A stretch of DNA of 64,000 nucleotides. Origin: Acidobacteria bacterium Ga0074141 (GTDB taxonomy: Bacteria > Acidobacteriota > Blastocatellia > Pyrinomonadales > Pyrinomonadaceae). Below the pieces are notes generated by a model that was not told where the DNA came from, ran no database searches, and saw only the letters and a program-made list of their open reading frames with translations. The translations under genes were made by a program, and so were the position numbers. Below, piece by piece: positions 46,279-55,123 of this stretch; the stretch's first letter is position 1, and each line of letters begins with the position of its first letter. The DNA lies in contig LNDP01000023.1 of NCBI GenBank assembly GCA_001464665.1, positions 408,157-472,156 on the forward strand. Reading direction: 5' to 3'.

Positions 46279-48431
46279 AAACTCAGGTCCTCGCCGACGA
46301 ACTCCGCCTGCGAATCGACCGGCTCGGCATTTCCTTGTGTGACCTTCTTGTAGGTTCCATCCGGCTTCAGCAATTTGGAATTGACGTTATCGCGGAGATA
46401 CACGTCGAAGAATCGGTCGCGAAGATAGGTCTTGATCTCTTCGTCAAGCACTGGCACAACGACCTCGACGCGGCGGTCAAGATTTCGCTGCATCCAATCG
46501 GCACTGCCGAAGTAGAACTCATCGGCACCGGCATTTTTGAAATAGAAAACCCGGCTGTGTTCTAGAAACCGCCCGACGATCGAGCGAACGCGAATGTTCT
46601 CAGAAAGCCCCGGAACACACGGCCGCAGCGAACAAATACCGCGAATGATCAGGTCGATCTCAACTCCGGCATTCGAAGCCTCATAAAGCGCTTCGATAAG
46701 ATCCTCATCGGTAAGGCTGTTTGCCTTCAAAATGATGCGGGCTTCCTTTCCGGCCTTATTGTTTGCGGTCTCGCGGCGGACAAGATCGAAGAACCGCTCG
46801 CGAAGGTTTAGAGGTGCGACGAGCATTCGCCGGTAAGTATCCTGCTGCGAATATCCGGTCAGGAAATTGAAAAGATAGGTCGCATCTGCACCGATATCTT
46901 CATCGGCCGTGATCAGCCCGAGATCGGTGTAGAGCTTCGCGGTGAAGGGATTGTAGTTTCCGGTCGCGATGTGGACATAGCGGGCAAGTTTGTCGCGTTC
47001 GCGTCGGACGACCAGCAGCACCTTCGAGTGCGTCTTGAGCGCGTTGATGCCGTAAACGACGTGGACGCCATCGTTCTCAAGCCGCCGTGCCCATTCAATA
47101 TTGTTCTCTTCATCAAACCGCGCCTTGAGCTCGACGACCGCCGTCACCTGCTTGCCCAATTGACTCGCCCGTATCAGCGAACGAACGATCGGCGAATCCT
47201 TTCCTGTGCGGTAGAGGCAGATCTTGATCGCCTGCACATTCGGATCTTCGGCCGCCTCAGCGAGAAAATCCGTTACCGCGGTGAAAGAAGTGAACGGATG
47301 ATGAAGCAAGATGTCTTGCTTCTTTACTGCGTCAAAAACGCTTTTCTTGTCGTGAAGCACCGCCGGATGAACCGGATGAAACGGCTTGTCCTTGAGCGAA
47401 GGCCTCGGCAGCGAGTAGAGCTGCATCAGGTCCGGAATGTCCACAAACCCATCGATCTTGTAAACGTCCTGGTCGGTAAGGCCAATGCCCTCGGTCAGCA
47501 CCTTCAGCATTCTGTCCGGCATCGCCGATGAGACCTCAAGGCGGACAGGAAAACGAAACCTCCGCCGCTGAAGTTCATGTTCCAGCGTCCGCATAAGGTC
47601 GCCCGCCTCGTCCTCGCGGATCTCAATATCGGCATCTCTGGTTACGCGAAAAAGGAAACCTTCGCCGGTCTTCATATTCGGAAAAAGCTCCCGGGCGTTT
47701 GCCGAGATCACCTCTTCGATAAGTGTGAAACGGCCTTTCTTTTCGCTGATCGGCACCAGACGCGGAACGCTCGGCGGCAGCTTAATGCGGGCGAACCGCT
47801 TCTGCCGAAAAAGGTGACGCAGGTTCTTTTGCGTGAGCTGCCGATTGGGTTCGATGAAGATGCCGATGTTGACGCTCAGGTTCGAGATATATGGGAATGG
47901 ATGGCTCGAATCGACCGACTGCGGTGTCAGGATCGGGAAAAGGTTCTCACGAAAATACTTGTCGAGTTTCCGACGCTCTTTTATCGGCAGCGATTTGTAG
48001 GGCTCGATGGTGACGCCGGTGGCGGCAAGTGCGGGAATAACGGATTGCTGAAGACAAGCGACCTGCTTCTTGAGCATCGGGCGGAGCCGGCGGCCGATCT
48101 CGGAAAGCTGTTCGGCGGGCAGCATTCCGTCCGGCGAAGGATCGACAATGCCCTCCTCGAGCTGCTCCTTCAGCCCCGAGACGCGGATCATGAAGAACTC
48201 ATCGAGGTTCGTCGAAAAGATCGAGAGAAACTTAAGCCGCTCGAGCAGAGGCTGGTTTTCGTTAAGGGCCTCATCAAGCACGCGGCGGTTGAACTCCAAC
48301 CAGCTCAACTCTCGATTGAAAAGGCGCGGTTCCTCTTCCGCCGCCGGTTCCGGTTTCGGTCTGGGCTTTGCGGGTGTTCTGGCTTTTGTCGGGGTTCGTT
48401 TTCTCAAACGGGAATTTGCGGGGCGTTCCAT
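46275..48431 (-). CDS. ppk1: Polyphosphate kinase 1
   Basis: 718 residues, full length. A basic Pro/Lys-rich tail (RLRKRTPTKARTPAKPRPKP) precedes the domain starting FNRELSWLEFNRRVLDEA. STNLDEFFMIRVSGLK, HHPFTSFTAVTDFL, ARFDEENNIEWARRLE, then GINALKTHSKVLLVVRR (catalytic His in THSK) and RYVHIATGNYN are PPK1 hallmarks. It reversibly makes polyphosphate from ATP. The last gene of a minus-strand run with the L,D-transpeptidase and archaemetzincin. Confidence 0.96.
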   Translation of the reverse strand: MERPANSRLRKRTPTKARTPAKPRPKPEPAAEEEPRLFNRELSWLEFNRRVLDEALNENQPLLERLKFLSIFSTNLDEFFMIRVSGLKEQLEEGIVDPSPDGMLPAEQLSEIGRRLRPMLKKQVACLQQSVIPALAATGVTIEPYKSLPIKERRKLDKYFRENLFPILTPQSVDSSHPFPYISNLSVNIGIFIEPNRQLTQKNLRHLFRQKRFARIKLPPSVPRLVPISEKKGRFTLIEEVISANARELFPNMKTGEGFLFRVTRDADIEIREDEAGDLMRTLEHELQRRRFRFPVRLEVSSAMPDRMLKVLTEGIGLTDQDVYKIDGFVDIPDLMQLYSLPRPSLKDKPFHPVHPAVLHDKKSVFDAVKKQDILLHHPFTSFTAVTDFLAEAAEDPNVQAIKICLYRTGKDSPIVRSLIRASQLGKQVTAVVELKARFDEENNIEWARRLENDGVHVVYGINALKTHSKVLLVVRRERDKLARYVHIATGNYNPFTAKLYTDLGLITADEDIGADATYLFNFLTGYSQQDTYRRMLVAPLNLRERFFDLVRRETANNKAGKEARIILKANSLTDEDLIEALYEASNAGVEIDLIIRGICSLRPCVPGLSENIRVRSIVGRFLEHSRVFYFKNAGADEFYFGSADWMQRNLDRRVEVVVPVLDEEIKTYLRDRFFDVYLRDNVNSKLLKPDGTYKKVTQGNAEPVDSQAEFVGEDLSF

Positions 48432-48514
48432 AAGCGTAATTTTTTATTATAGAGCGCCACGGCGAGTTGTGATGTTAAATCGATGTTACAGAGTTGTTAC
48501 ACGCCTGACAAGGT

Positions 48515-49114
48515 TCAGGGCCGTATCGTGACCGGCGTTCCGACCGGGATGGCGTCAAAAAGTGCCTGCATCTCGCTGTTCTTGAGTGCAACGCAGCCCT
48601 CGGTCCAATCGTTCTGCCCTCCGCCGCCGTGGATATAGATCTCGCCGCCGAGCTTCGTTTTCTGCGCGGGCATACGCTTTTCATCTATTGCAGAAACGAT
48701 CGAGCGGTGTTCTTCATCGGAGATCAAGCCTTCGGCAAGCCCACGTTCGGCATCTTCACGGGAAGGGTAGCTTACGCCGAGCGAGAGAAAAAATCGGCTC
48801 TCGGGATTCTTGGTGAAGATGTAGAAGTTGCCTTCCGGCGTGCGGCCATCGCCCTCAATCGCTTTGTCGCCATCGGGGGCGAACCCGAGACCAATAGCAA
48901 ACGCGGCAACGAACTGCTCGCCATCGAAGACCTCAAGCCTCCTTTCGCCCTTTGAGATCAGGATCCGCGGTGCGGTCATCCGTGGAAGTTTGATCTCCTC
49001 GTCGGTTTCGAGATGTTCGTTCATAAAATAAATGGCGCTCACGGCCGCGAAGACCGCCAGCGAGACCGCCAAGCAAATCAAAATCATGACGATCTGCCGC
49101 TTGTGTATCTTCAT
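48515..49114 (-). CDS. L,D-transpeptidase (YkuD domain)
   Basis: 199 residues. One N-terminal membrane segment (MILICLAVSLAVFAAVSAIYF) anchors it. The YkuD domain shows ISKGERRLEVFDG, then TPEGNFYI, and ends with the active site IYIHGGGGQNDWTEGCVAL (His and Cys). Such enzymes form 3-3 peptidoglycan cross-links or attach proteins to the wall. Start overlaps the archaemetzincin stop by four bases. Confidence 0.93.
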   Translation of the reverse strand: MKIHKRQIVMILICLAVSLAVFAAVSAIYFMNEHLETDEEIKLPRMTAPRILISKGERRLEVFDGEQFVAAFAIGLGFAPDGDKAIEGDGRTPEGNFYIFTKNPESRFFLSLGVSYPSREDAERGLAEGLISDEEHRSIVSAIDEKRMPAQKTKLGGEIYIHGGGGQNDWTEGCVALKNSEMQALFDAIPVGTPVTIRP

Positions 49115-50058
49115 TTCACCGCCGCCCGGACCGCTTCAGCCTTTTTCCGAAATTCACCGGCGATCTCGCTCCGCCGCTGCCGCTCCCAAAACTCAGCCAG
49201 CTTTTCATAACGCTCGGCGGGTTCGTAGTTCATCGCCCAGGCGAGTTTTGCCATACACTCGGGGCAATTATCGACCGGGCGGCGGTCCGTTTCGGCAAGA
49301 TGATTTGTCCCGGACATAAGGCACTCATACTTCGTGCAGTGCCGCATCGAGAACATATGTCCGGTCTCGTGCATCGCGATCTTGAGCGTGCGGAAAAGCA
49401 GACGATCTTTCTGGTTATCTGACTCGAGTGCGACGTCATTCAAACGATAAAGCGACCAAACGCCGACGCGTTTTTGAAGCGCTGCCTGGCCGAAAACGAA
49501 GAACCACGTATCCTCCGGATACACGTCGTAGTTCGTGAAGGCGATCAACGCCGCGGCGTCATCCCGCAGCATCTTCGGCAAAACATCATCGAGAAAGTAC
49601 TGTGTCCTTATCTGGTCCCGCGGCGGGTAACCGGCCTTCCGTTTAAACTCGGCCGGGACATTGCCGAGCTGCCGATCGGCCAAGAGCTCGACCGGCAGGC
49701 TGTAAAACGCCCGCATGTAGTCAGCGGCCAGCCGAATCGCCTTTCGCTGCTCCGCGGTAAATCGGCCGATCGGTTGAACGTAGATCGTGCGGCGTTCCGC
49801 GGTTGGTAGCGTCGGGCCCGAGGCGATGTATTGCTCAAAGGTCTCGCCGGATTCGCGTTGGGTCTGGAGCCAGTCGCCATCGCGGATCGCCATTGGCTGG
49901 AAATACTTGACGACCGCGTCGCGTTGTTTCATCAATCGCTCAACGCGTGGGTCGTTCTCAGGTTCGGTAACCGTGTTTGTCGGCGGGGCTTGTTCCGCAC
50001 AAGATGAAAGCAGAGCGGACGCTATAAGCAGCAAAACGCTTGCGGAAGTTCTTCTCAT
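49111..50058 (-). CDS. Archaemetzincin-like metallopeptidase (M54)
   Basis: 315 residues with a lipoprotein-type leader (LLLIASALLSSC). The zinc motif HETGHMFSMRHC, then a second C (C-x4-C), LM and a late CPEC match the archaemetzincin consensus HExxHxxGx3C..C..M..CxxC; the consensus Gly is Ser here. The Glu and three His ligands are kept. Archaemetzincins are poorly characterised aminopeptidase-like enzymes; this one is likely tethered to a membrane. Overlaps both neighbours by four bases (tsaE and the L,D-transpeptidase). Confidence 0.88.
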   Translation of the reverse strand: MRRTSASVLLLIASALLSSCAEQAPPTNTVTEPENDPRVERLMKQRDAVVKYFQPMAIRDGDWLQTQRESGETFEQYIASGPTLPTAERRTIYVQPIGRFTAEQRKAIRLAADYMRAFYSLPVELLADRQLGNVPAEFKRKAGYPPRDQIRTQYFLDDVLPKMLRDDAAALIAFTNYDVYPEDTWFFVFGQAALQKRVGVWSLYRLNDVALESDNQKDRLLFRTLKIAMHETGHMFSMRHCTKYECLMSGTNHLAETDRRPVDNCPECMAKLAWAMNYEPAERYEKLAEFWERQRRSEIAGEFRKKAEAVRAAVK

Positions 50059-50489
50059 CGTTCGTCTATCTCGATCTGCCGCGGCTCGTCGCCATCGCCG
50101 GTTATCGCTACGTCAAAGACCCGCGAAGAAAACCGATATTTGCCGAGCCGCTCGGCCCATTCGATGATGACGACGGCATTTTCCTGCTCGACGATCTCAT
50201 CAAGCCCGACGCCGAACGCGGCATCGCTGCCTTCTTCTATCCGCCAAAGATCGATGTGGTAAACGTCAAGCTCATCTGTCCGATAAAGATTGACGAGAGT
50301 AAAGCTCGGGCTCGTCACTTCATTTGCATCAAAACCAAGAGCGTCGAGAATCCCTTTGGTCAACAACGTCTTGCCCGCACCGAGTCCTCCATGGAGCAAG
50401 ACCGCATCCCCGCCGCGAAGCCCGCCGGCGATCCGCTTGCCGAGTTCGTAGGTATCTTCAGGGGTTTCGGAACGTATCGTCTCGGTCAT
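50055..50489 (-). CDS. tsaE: tRNA threonylcarbamoyladenosine biosynthesis ATPase TsaE
   Basis: 144 residues from MTETIRSETPEDTYELG; an in-frame start ten codons upstream would be longer than usual. P-loop GGLGAGKTLLTKGI, then SPSFTLVNLY and YHIDLWRIEE are TsaE signatures. It works with TsaB and TsaD in making t6A37 on ANN-decoding tRNAs. It follows nnr by 120 nt; the nnr-tsaE pairing is widespread (YjeF-YjeE). Confidence 0.93.
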   Translation of the reverse strand: MTETIRSETPEDTYELGKRIAGGLRGGDAVLLHGGLGAGKTLLTKGILDALGFDANEVTSPSFTLVNLYRTDELDVYHIDLWRIEEGSDAAFGVGLDEIVEQENAVVIIEWAERLGKYRFSSRVFDVAITGDGDEPRQIEIDER

Positions 50490-50610
50490 ACCATCTCTAA
50501 GCCGATCTGCGAATACCAACTTTCTTTTTCCCAGTAGCCGCGTTGGTAGTTTATCTTGCCATCGGATCTTGCCGGCTAAAAGCTAACAGCTTACGGCTTA
50601 CGGCTTGACA

Positions 50611-52302
50611 CTAACCTTTCTCGAATTCTGCGAAGACGTCCGTCAAACACTCGCGGACGTCCGAGGCGGTCATCACGCGTTTGCCGAACTTCTTTTCCGC
50701 GACGTCACCGGCCATTCCGGCAATGTAAACCGCGGCGACGACCGTTTCGAATATGTCGATATTCATCTTCGCCGCTTGTGCGATAAAACCGGCAAGAATG
50801 CCGGCAAGCGTATCGCCGTTCCCTGCTTTCCCGAGGCCGGAATTTCCGGTCGGATTGACGACGACCTTTCCGCCGGGCTCACCGATCAAAACACGCTCGC
50901 CTTTTAACACGAGGATGACATTGTGCTTCTGCGAAAACTCGCGAACCGCCGCAACTCGATCCTTGATCGGGCTCCCCTCCTTACGAAGGAGGGGTGGCGG
51001 CGTTTCGCCGACGGGGTGGTTCTGTTCATCGCCAAGCAGCCGCAAGAACTCGCCCTCGTGTGGAGTCAGTATTAGTGGCGGCAGGTCGCTCCCCTCCTTA
51101 CGAAGGAGGGGTGACGCTTTAGCGTCGGGGTGGTTCTCTGCGATTTCGGCGTTGAAGAACCATAGAGCACCGGCATCAACGATCACCGGCGTGGTTCGCT
51201 CTTCGACTAGCCTTCGGACGAAGCCTTCGATCACCCTGTTTTCTGCGTCGAGGCCGCAGCCCACCGCGATGGCATCGGCGTTCTTAAGTTCGGAGTCGTC
51301 CGCCGTTGGGTCGAGCGTTTGCAGTATGACCTCGGGCAGCAAACGCGAAGCGATCTCGCTCTTTGCTTCGGCGGGACAAGCAAGCGTCACGAGTCCAACA
51401 CCCGATCGCACAGCCGCATTCGCCGCCAACACCGCCGCTCCGGAATAATTCTCCGAACCGGCTATCAGCAAAGCATGCCCGCGTTTGTTTTTGTAGGAAT
51501 CGCTAGAAAACTTAGACGAGCGTAACCACTGTGCCGCATCTTCCTTTTCGGCTAAATAAAGCTGCGACGGCTGTTCGTCGATCAACTCCTGCGGCGAGCC
51601 TATCTGCTTAATGATAAGCTCCCCGTTAAAAGACGCGGCAGATGGAAGCACGTTACCAGGCTTCGGAGCGGTGAATGTCACCGTAAAATCGGACTGTAAT
51701 GCTATATCAAGTTGTTCGCCCGAATCAGCATTCAATCCTGATGGGATATCAACAGCCACTCGAATCGGTGTGTCTCTGGAATAATCGTCGGTCAGGAAAT
51801 TGATCTCATGAATTATGTTGTAGGTCCAGATATCGAGCGGCCTTGTTAATCCCGTTCCCAAAACTGCATCAACGATCATATCAAGGCCGCTGAAGAGTTC
51901 GATTTGAATTGAATTCCAATCGTCCTTCGAAGTCACTTCCCAAAGGTGACAAAACTCGCTCATGTAAACATCGTCGTAGGTGAAATCCTCGTTAACCAAC
52001 ACACCCAAATTCGTGCGCGCGTCGCCTTTTGTTTCTTTTATTCGACCCAACAGGACAACGTTTACAAAGGCTCCGTGCAGACCAAGTTGCCTCGCCAATG
52101 CCGCACCATCTCCACCATTATTCCCTTTGCCGCAGAGGATCAGAATGCTTTTGCCTCTAACGCTGCCGCCGAGTTTCTCGGTGATTACGCGGGCTACGGC
52201 GTGGGCGGCGTTTTCCATCAAGATGATCGATGGAATGCCGTAACGCTCCGTGGTCAGGCGATCGACCTCGCGCATTTCTGCCGCTGTAAGGACCTTCTGC
52301 AT
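50611..52302 (-). CDS. nnr: Bifunctional NAD(P)H-hydrate epimerase/dehydratase
   Basis: 563 residues from MQKVLTAAEMREVDRLT. The N-terminal epimerase (YjeF_N) has LMENAAHAVA, then LCGKGNNGGDGAALARQL. The C-terminal ADP-dependent dehydratase has HALLIAGSENYSGAA, LTPHEGEFLRLLG and NPTGNSGLGKAGNGDTLAGIL. Together they repair hydrated NADH/NADPH. About 35 extra residues come from two palindromic repeats that flank the conserved PHEGE segment (residues about 388-405 and 427-443). If expressed, these are surface loops of the repaired fold. Confidence 0.93.
   Translation of the reverse strand: MQKVLTAAEMREVDRLTTERYGIPSIILMENAAHAVARVITEKLGGSVRGKSILILCGKGNNGGDGAALARQLGLHGAFVNVVLLGRIKETKGDARTNLGVLVNEDFTYDDVYMSEFCHLWEVTSKDDWNSIQIELFSGLDMIVDAVLGTGLTRPLDIWTYNIIHEINFLTDDYSRDTPIRVAVDIPSGLNADSGEQLDIALQSDFTVTFTAPKPGNVLPSAASFNGELIIKQIGSPQELIDEQPSQLYLAEKEDAAQWLRSSKFSSDSYKNKRGHALLIAGSENYSGAAVLAANAAVRSGVGLVTLACPAEAKSEIASRLLPEVILQTLDPTADDSELKNADAIAVGCGLDAENRVIEGFVRRLVEERTTPVIVDAGALWFFNAEIAENHPDAKASPLLRKEGSDLPPLILTPHEGEFLRLLGDEQNHPVGETPPPLLRKEGSPIKDRVAAVREFSQKHNVILVLKGERVLIGEPGGKVVVNPTGNSGLGKAGNGDTLAGILAGFIAQAAKMNIDIFETVVAAVYIAGMAGDVAEKKFGKRVMTASDVRECLTDVFAEFEKG
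50972..51022 (-). repeat. Coding palindromic repeat inside nnr (copy 1)
   Basis: CTCCCCTCCTT/AAGGAGGGG hairpin followed by GGCGGCG...CGCCGACGGGG. On the minus strand it encodes NHPVGETPPPLLRKEGS in frame. Confidence 0.85.
51088..51138 (-). repeat. Coding palindromic repeat inside nnr (copy 2)
   Basis: Same first hairpin; the second is GACGCTTTAGCGTC. It encodes ENHPDAKASPLLRKEGS in the same frame as copy 1, 65 bases away. The different second stem with kept pairing means sequence drift or a separate insertion, with pairing maintained. Confidence 0.85.
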
Positions 52303-52374
52303 CAACGATAATTTAGCACAGGTCGCCTTGCCGTAAGAGATGCCGCTAACGAACCCGAAACGCCGAACAAAGCG

Positions 52375-52404
52375 CAAAAAAGCCGCGCCCGGTCCGGCGC
52401 GGCC
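52375..52404 (-). terminator. Rho-independent terminator (minus strand)
   Basis: GCCGCGCC (52382-52389) and GGCGCGGC (52396-52403) pair perfectly with a six-base loop; on the minus strand a run of T (complement of 52375-52381) follows. It lies 235 nt after the tRNA-Arg gene and is the best stop for that transcript. The stretch 52405-52638 holds no gene that I can support. Confidence 0.8.
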
Positions 52405-52638
52405 AATTCACCCTAACACTATGAAAATTGCGTAAAGCTCTCCTAACCCCAGCAAACCGCCTTTTGCTTGCCACTGTGCTTTACAACCGTTGTTATCCGT
52501 TCATTAAATAAAAAGTTGCATTCGGCTCGGGTTTCCAAAAACTTAATTAACTTCGGAGATCCGAACAATTCTTGCGGGCCACAACGTGTCCCGGCCTTCC
52601 GGGCGGTGTTTTGATTTCTCCGTGGGAAAACGGATGAG

Positions 52639-52715
52639 TGGTGGTCCCGGCTGGATTCGAACCAGCGGCCTTCCGCTTAGGAGGCGGACGCTCTATCCAA
52701 CTGAGCTACGGGACC
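52639..52715 (-). tRNA. tRNA-Arg (CCT anticodon)
   Basis: Cloverleaf on the minus strand: acceptor GGTCCCG/CGGGACC, D-arm with AGCTCAGTTGGATAGAGC, anticodon arm TCCGC-CTCCTAA-GCGGA (anticodon CCT), T-arm GCTGG-TTCGAAT-CCAGC. The 3' CCA is encoded. It reads AGG codons. Confidence 0.97.
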
Positions 52716-52766
52716 CGAGGACAAGGATGAATTGTGGGATGCCTGGCCCTGATGTGTCAAGTTTCG

Positions 52767-54218
52767 CTAATTCTTAAAGGCTGTTTCGAGCGCTCGGTCC
52801 CGGCGGGAGATCAGGTCATCAAGCGAGGTCGTAATTTTAATGTCCGGGATCAGCCCCTTGCCCGGCTCGAAACTCTTTATTCCGGTATAGCTCCGGTAAA
52901 CCGGGATCCGAACCCTGATCTTTGAATTCGGCAAGTTAAGGAAAAGGATGATCCCGGCCGTCGGCCCTTCGGAGCTGCCGCCGGTCTCCTCGCCTATGAG
53001 CCTGATCGGCCGCAGGTCTTTCAGACGAGACATCAGAATGACCACACCCGACGCATTGTACGCGCTCGTGAGAAAAGTCACCCTGCCGCCAAAAGCATTT
53101 GGCAACGGTTGCAGTTCGATAGGAGCGGCGGCCTTCTCAAACAGCAAGTCCGAGTTCTTGCTCCAGCCCTCGGGAGCGATGTCAAACACGCTCCTATCCC
53201 ACGTTTCCAGATAAGGACGGAGCCGTTCGGGAACTGACAGAGTCTTTACCGCCGAACGGCCCTTAATTGCAACCGGTTCGGGCAATAGAAATCGGCCGAG
53301 TGCGACGCCAACGTCATCCGAACCGCCGCCGTTCTCTCGTAGATCGACGATCAAATGCTGAACTCGCCGTTCGCGGATCTGGTCAAATAACGGCGAAAAC
53401 ACTTTGTACGGATCCGTCGGCGTTCGGTAGTTGATGAATGTTGCTACGCGAAGGTATGCAATGTCGTCCGTTAACCGAAACTCAACGGCACCCGGATCTG
53501 AAAAGTTATTGATTGCCTTTTCACTGGCGAGGGTTCGCCATTTCTTGTAGGTGATCAACGAAGCGTTCAGCTTTTCAGCCTTCCCGCCGGGCCGCTTTAC
53601 TTCAAGTGCGACCGCGGGGCCGAATCCGTATCGTAGCGGATAAAAGTGATCGAGATCCGAGCCCAGCAGGTCAGAGTCGTCGGCAAGTTTGAAAGGGCGT
53701 ACATGGTCTGTGTAACCATCGACCGAAACGTATTCTGAAAATTCATCGATGAGTGCCGAGGCTTTCTTTCCGTTGATCTTCACGACCTCGGAGCCGCGCT
53801 CGATCGTTGCCTGCTCCCGGTCAAACTCAAGCATGAACATCCGTCCTTCGATCACGGTGAATCGGAACGGAAGATGGCTCGGGTTGTCTTCGCGATACTT
53901 TGAGAGGTCGGGTGAGAGTTCGGCCTTCGTGTGGTCGCACCGGATTGCGGCAAGGTAACGGGACGCGGCGAGGTAAAACTCGAACTCCGTGCCGCCGGTT
54001 CTTTCAAGACGCCGAAGCCCTTCCAGCGCCCGTGCCCGGTCGGCTTTCGAATCGTACCGTTCGAGCCCCGGATGAATGGCCTCTAACGCGTCAAGCATTA
54101 ACCGTACGTCGGCTGCGATCTGACTGCCGCTCAGTTTTGCCGGGTTGTATGAGGATTGTGCGAAGGAAGATGAAGCGGCGAAAAAGATGATGAATGATGC
54201 GGCCAGAAGCGATCTCAT
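52767..54218 (-). CDS. S41 family peptidase
   Basis: 483 residues with a signal peptide (about 4-20, ending SFAQ). The C-terminal tail-protease domain has HLIVDLRENGGGSDD, LTSAYNASGVVILMSR (catalytic Ser likely in NASG) and IGEETGGSSEG. The catalytic Lys position was not assigned with certainty. No clear PDZ domain; the N-terminal half is helical plus IxGKKA-type strands. Periplasmic protease, substrate unknown. Confidence 0.85.
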   Translation of the reverse strand: MRSLLAASFIIFFAASSSFAQSSYNPAKLSGSQIAADVRLMLDALEAIHPGLERYDSKADRARALEGLRRLERTGGTEFEFYLAASRYLAAIRCDHTKAELSPDLSKYREDNPSHLPFRFTVIEGRMFMLEFDREQATIERGSEVVKINGKKASALIDEFSEYVSVDGYTDHVRPFKLADDSDLLGSDLDHFYPLRYGFGPAVALEVKRPGGKAEKLNASLITYKKWRTLASEKAINNFSDPGAVEFRLTDDIAYLRVATFINYRTPTDPYKVFSPLFDQIRERRVQHLIVDLRENGGGSDDVGVALGRFLLPEPVAIKGRSAVKTLSVPERLRPYLETWDRSVFDIAPEGWSKNSDLLFEKAAAPIELQPLPNAFGGRVTFLTSAYNASGVVILMSRLKDLRPIRLIGEETGGSSEGPTAGIILFLNLPNSKIRVRIPVYRSYTGIKSFEPGKGLIPDIKITTSLDDLISRRDRALETAFKN

Positions 54219-54289
54219 AAAACGTCCTCCAAGTGATCAAACCGGATGACTAGCGTTTTCGCTTCGGGCCGGGCTCAAGATTCAACTCT

Positions 54290-54811
54290 CTAACTTTGAT
54301 ATCGGATTAGCGAACGGACGTCCTTGCCTTCGAACTTGCTTCGGCCGCCGAGGAAGTCCAGTTCGACGGCGAAGTGCAACCCGACGACGATGCCGCCCAT
54401 TCCCTCGACCAGATCGACCACGGCCTTCGCTGTGCCGCCGGTCGCGAGCAGGTCGTCGACGATCAGAACGCGATGTCCTTCGCCGACCGCATCTCGGTGC
54501 ATCTCGAGCGTATCCTGGCCGTATTCAAGTTCATAAGAAACGGAAACCGTGTCGGCGGGTAACTTCTTCGGCTTGCGGACCGGTACAAATCCGGCTCCGA
54601 TCTGGTAAGCGATCGGCACGGCGAAAATGAACCCGCGAGATTCGATGCCGATGACTGTATCTATATTAAGCCCGCGGCATTGCTCGACCATTGCGTCGAT
54701 CGCCTGCTCGAGGCCCTCCGGGTCTTTGAGCAGCGTGGTGATGTCATAAAAATTAATGCCCGGTTTCGGAAAATCGGGCACCTCTCGAATAAGGCTCTTA
54801 AGGTTATCCAT
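54290..54811 (-). CDS. apt: Adenine phosphoribosyltransferase
   Basis: 173 residues, standard length. [21 protein letters not shown] at the start, then [26 protein letters not shown] and the PRPP loop [16 protein letters not shown] are diagnostic. It salvages adenine to AMP. It follows acyP by 14 nt; the run hemQ-like, acyP, apt is probably one operon. Confidence 0.96.
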   Translation of the reverse strand: MDNLKSLIREVPDFPKPGINFYDITTLLKDPEGLEQAIDAMVEQCRGLNIDTVIGIESRGFIFAVPIAYQIGAGFVPVRKPKKLPADTVSVSYELEYGQDTLEMHRDAVGEGHRVLIVDDLLATGGTAKAVVDLVEGMGGIVVGLHFAVELDFLGGRSKFEGKDVRSLIRYQS

Positions 54812-54825
54812 ATAGTGCTATAAAT

Positions 54826-55098
54826 CTATCTTTCTATTCTAAACGTCGAAAAAATATCGTTCGGCTCCTCGACGAGTTCCTCGACCTCGGATACTCGTGA
54901 ATAAGCCGGGCCTGTCGCCAGGTCTAGCTTGAACCCCTCGACCGCCTTGTCCGGCCCCTGGGCAAATGCCTCGACCCGTCCGTCTTCAAGGTTGAGGACG
55001 TAGCCCTTTACCTGATGCTTCGCCGCCGATCGCTGGGCAAAGTAGCGATAGCCAACCCCCTGAACCATGCCGCTAATAAGAAACCTGCGTGCGATCAT
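54826..55098 (-). CDS. acyP: Acylphosphatase
   Basis: 90 residues from the ATG at 55098. ARRFLISGMVQGVGYRYFAQRSA contains the phosphate loop (GxVQGVGxR, Arg) and VLNLEDGRVEAFAQGP the conserved Asn and Gly turn. Length and order are exact for the family, which hydrolyses acyl phosphates. A longer upstream frame was rejected because it would add 56 residues of unrelated sequence. Confidence 0.92.
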   Translation of the reverse strand: MIARRFLISGMVQGVGYRYFAQRSAAKHQVKGYVLNLEDGRVEAFAQGPDKAVEGFKLDLATGPAYSRVSEVEELVEEPNDIFSTFRIER

Positions 55099-55123
55099 TG
55101 CCACTAGTACCAACGACATTAAC

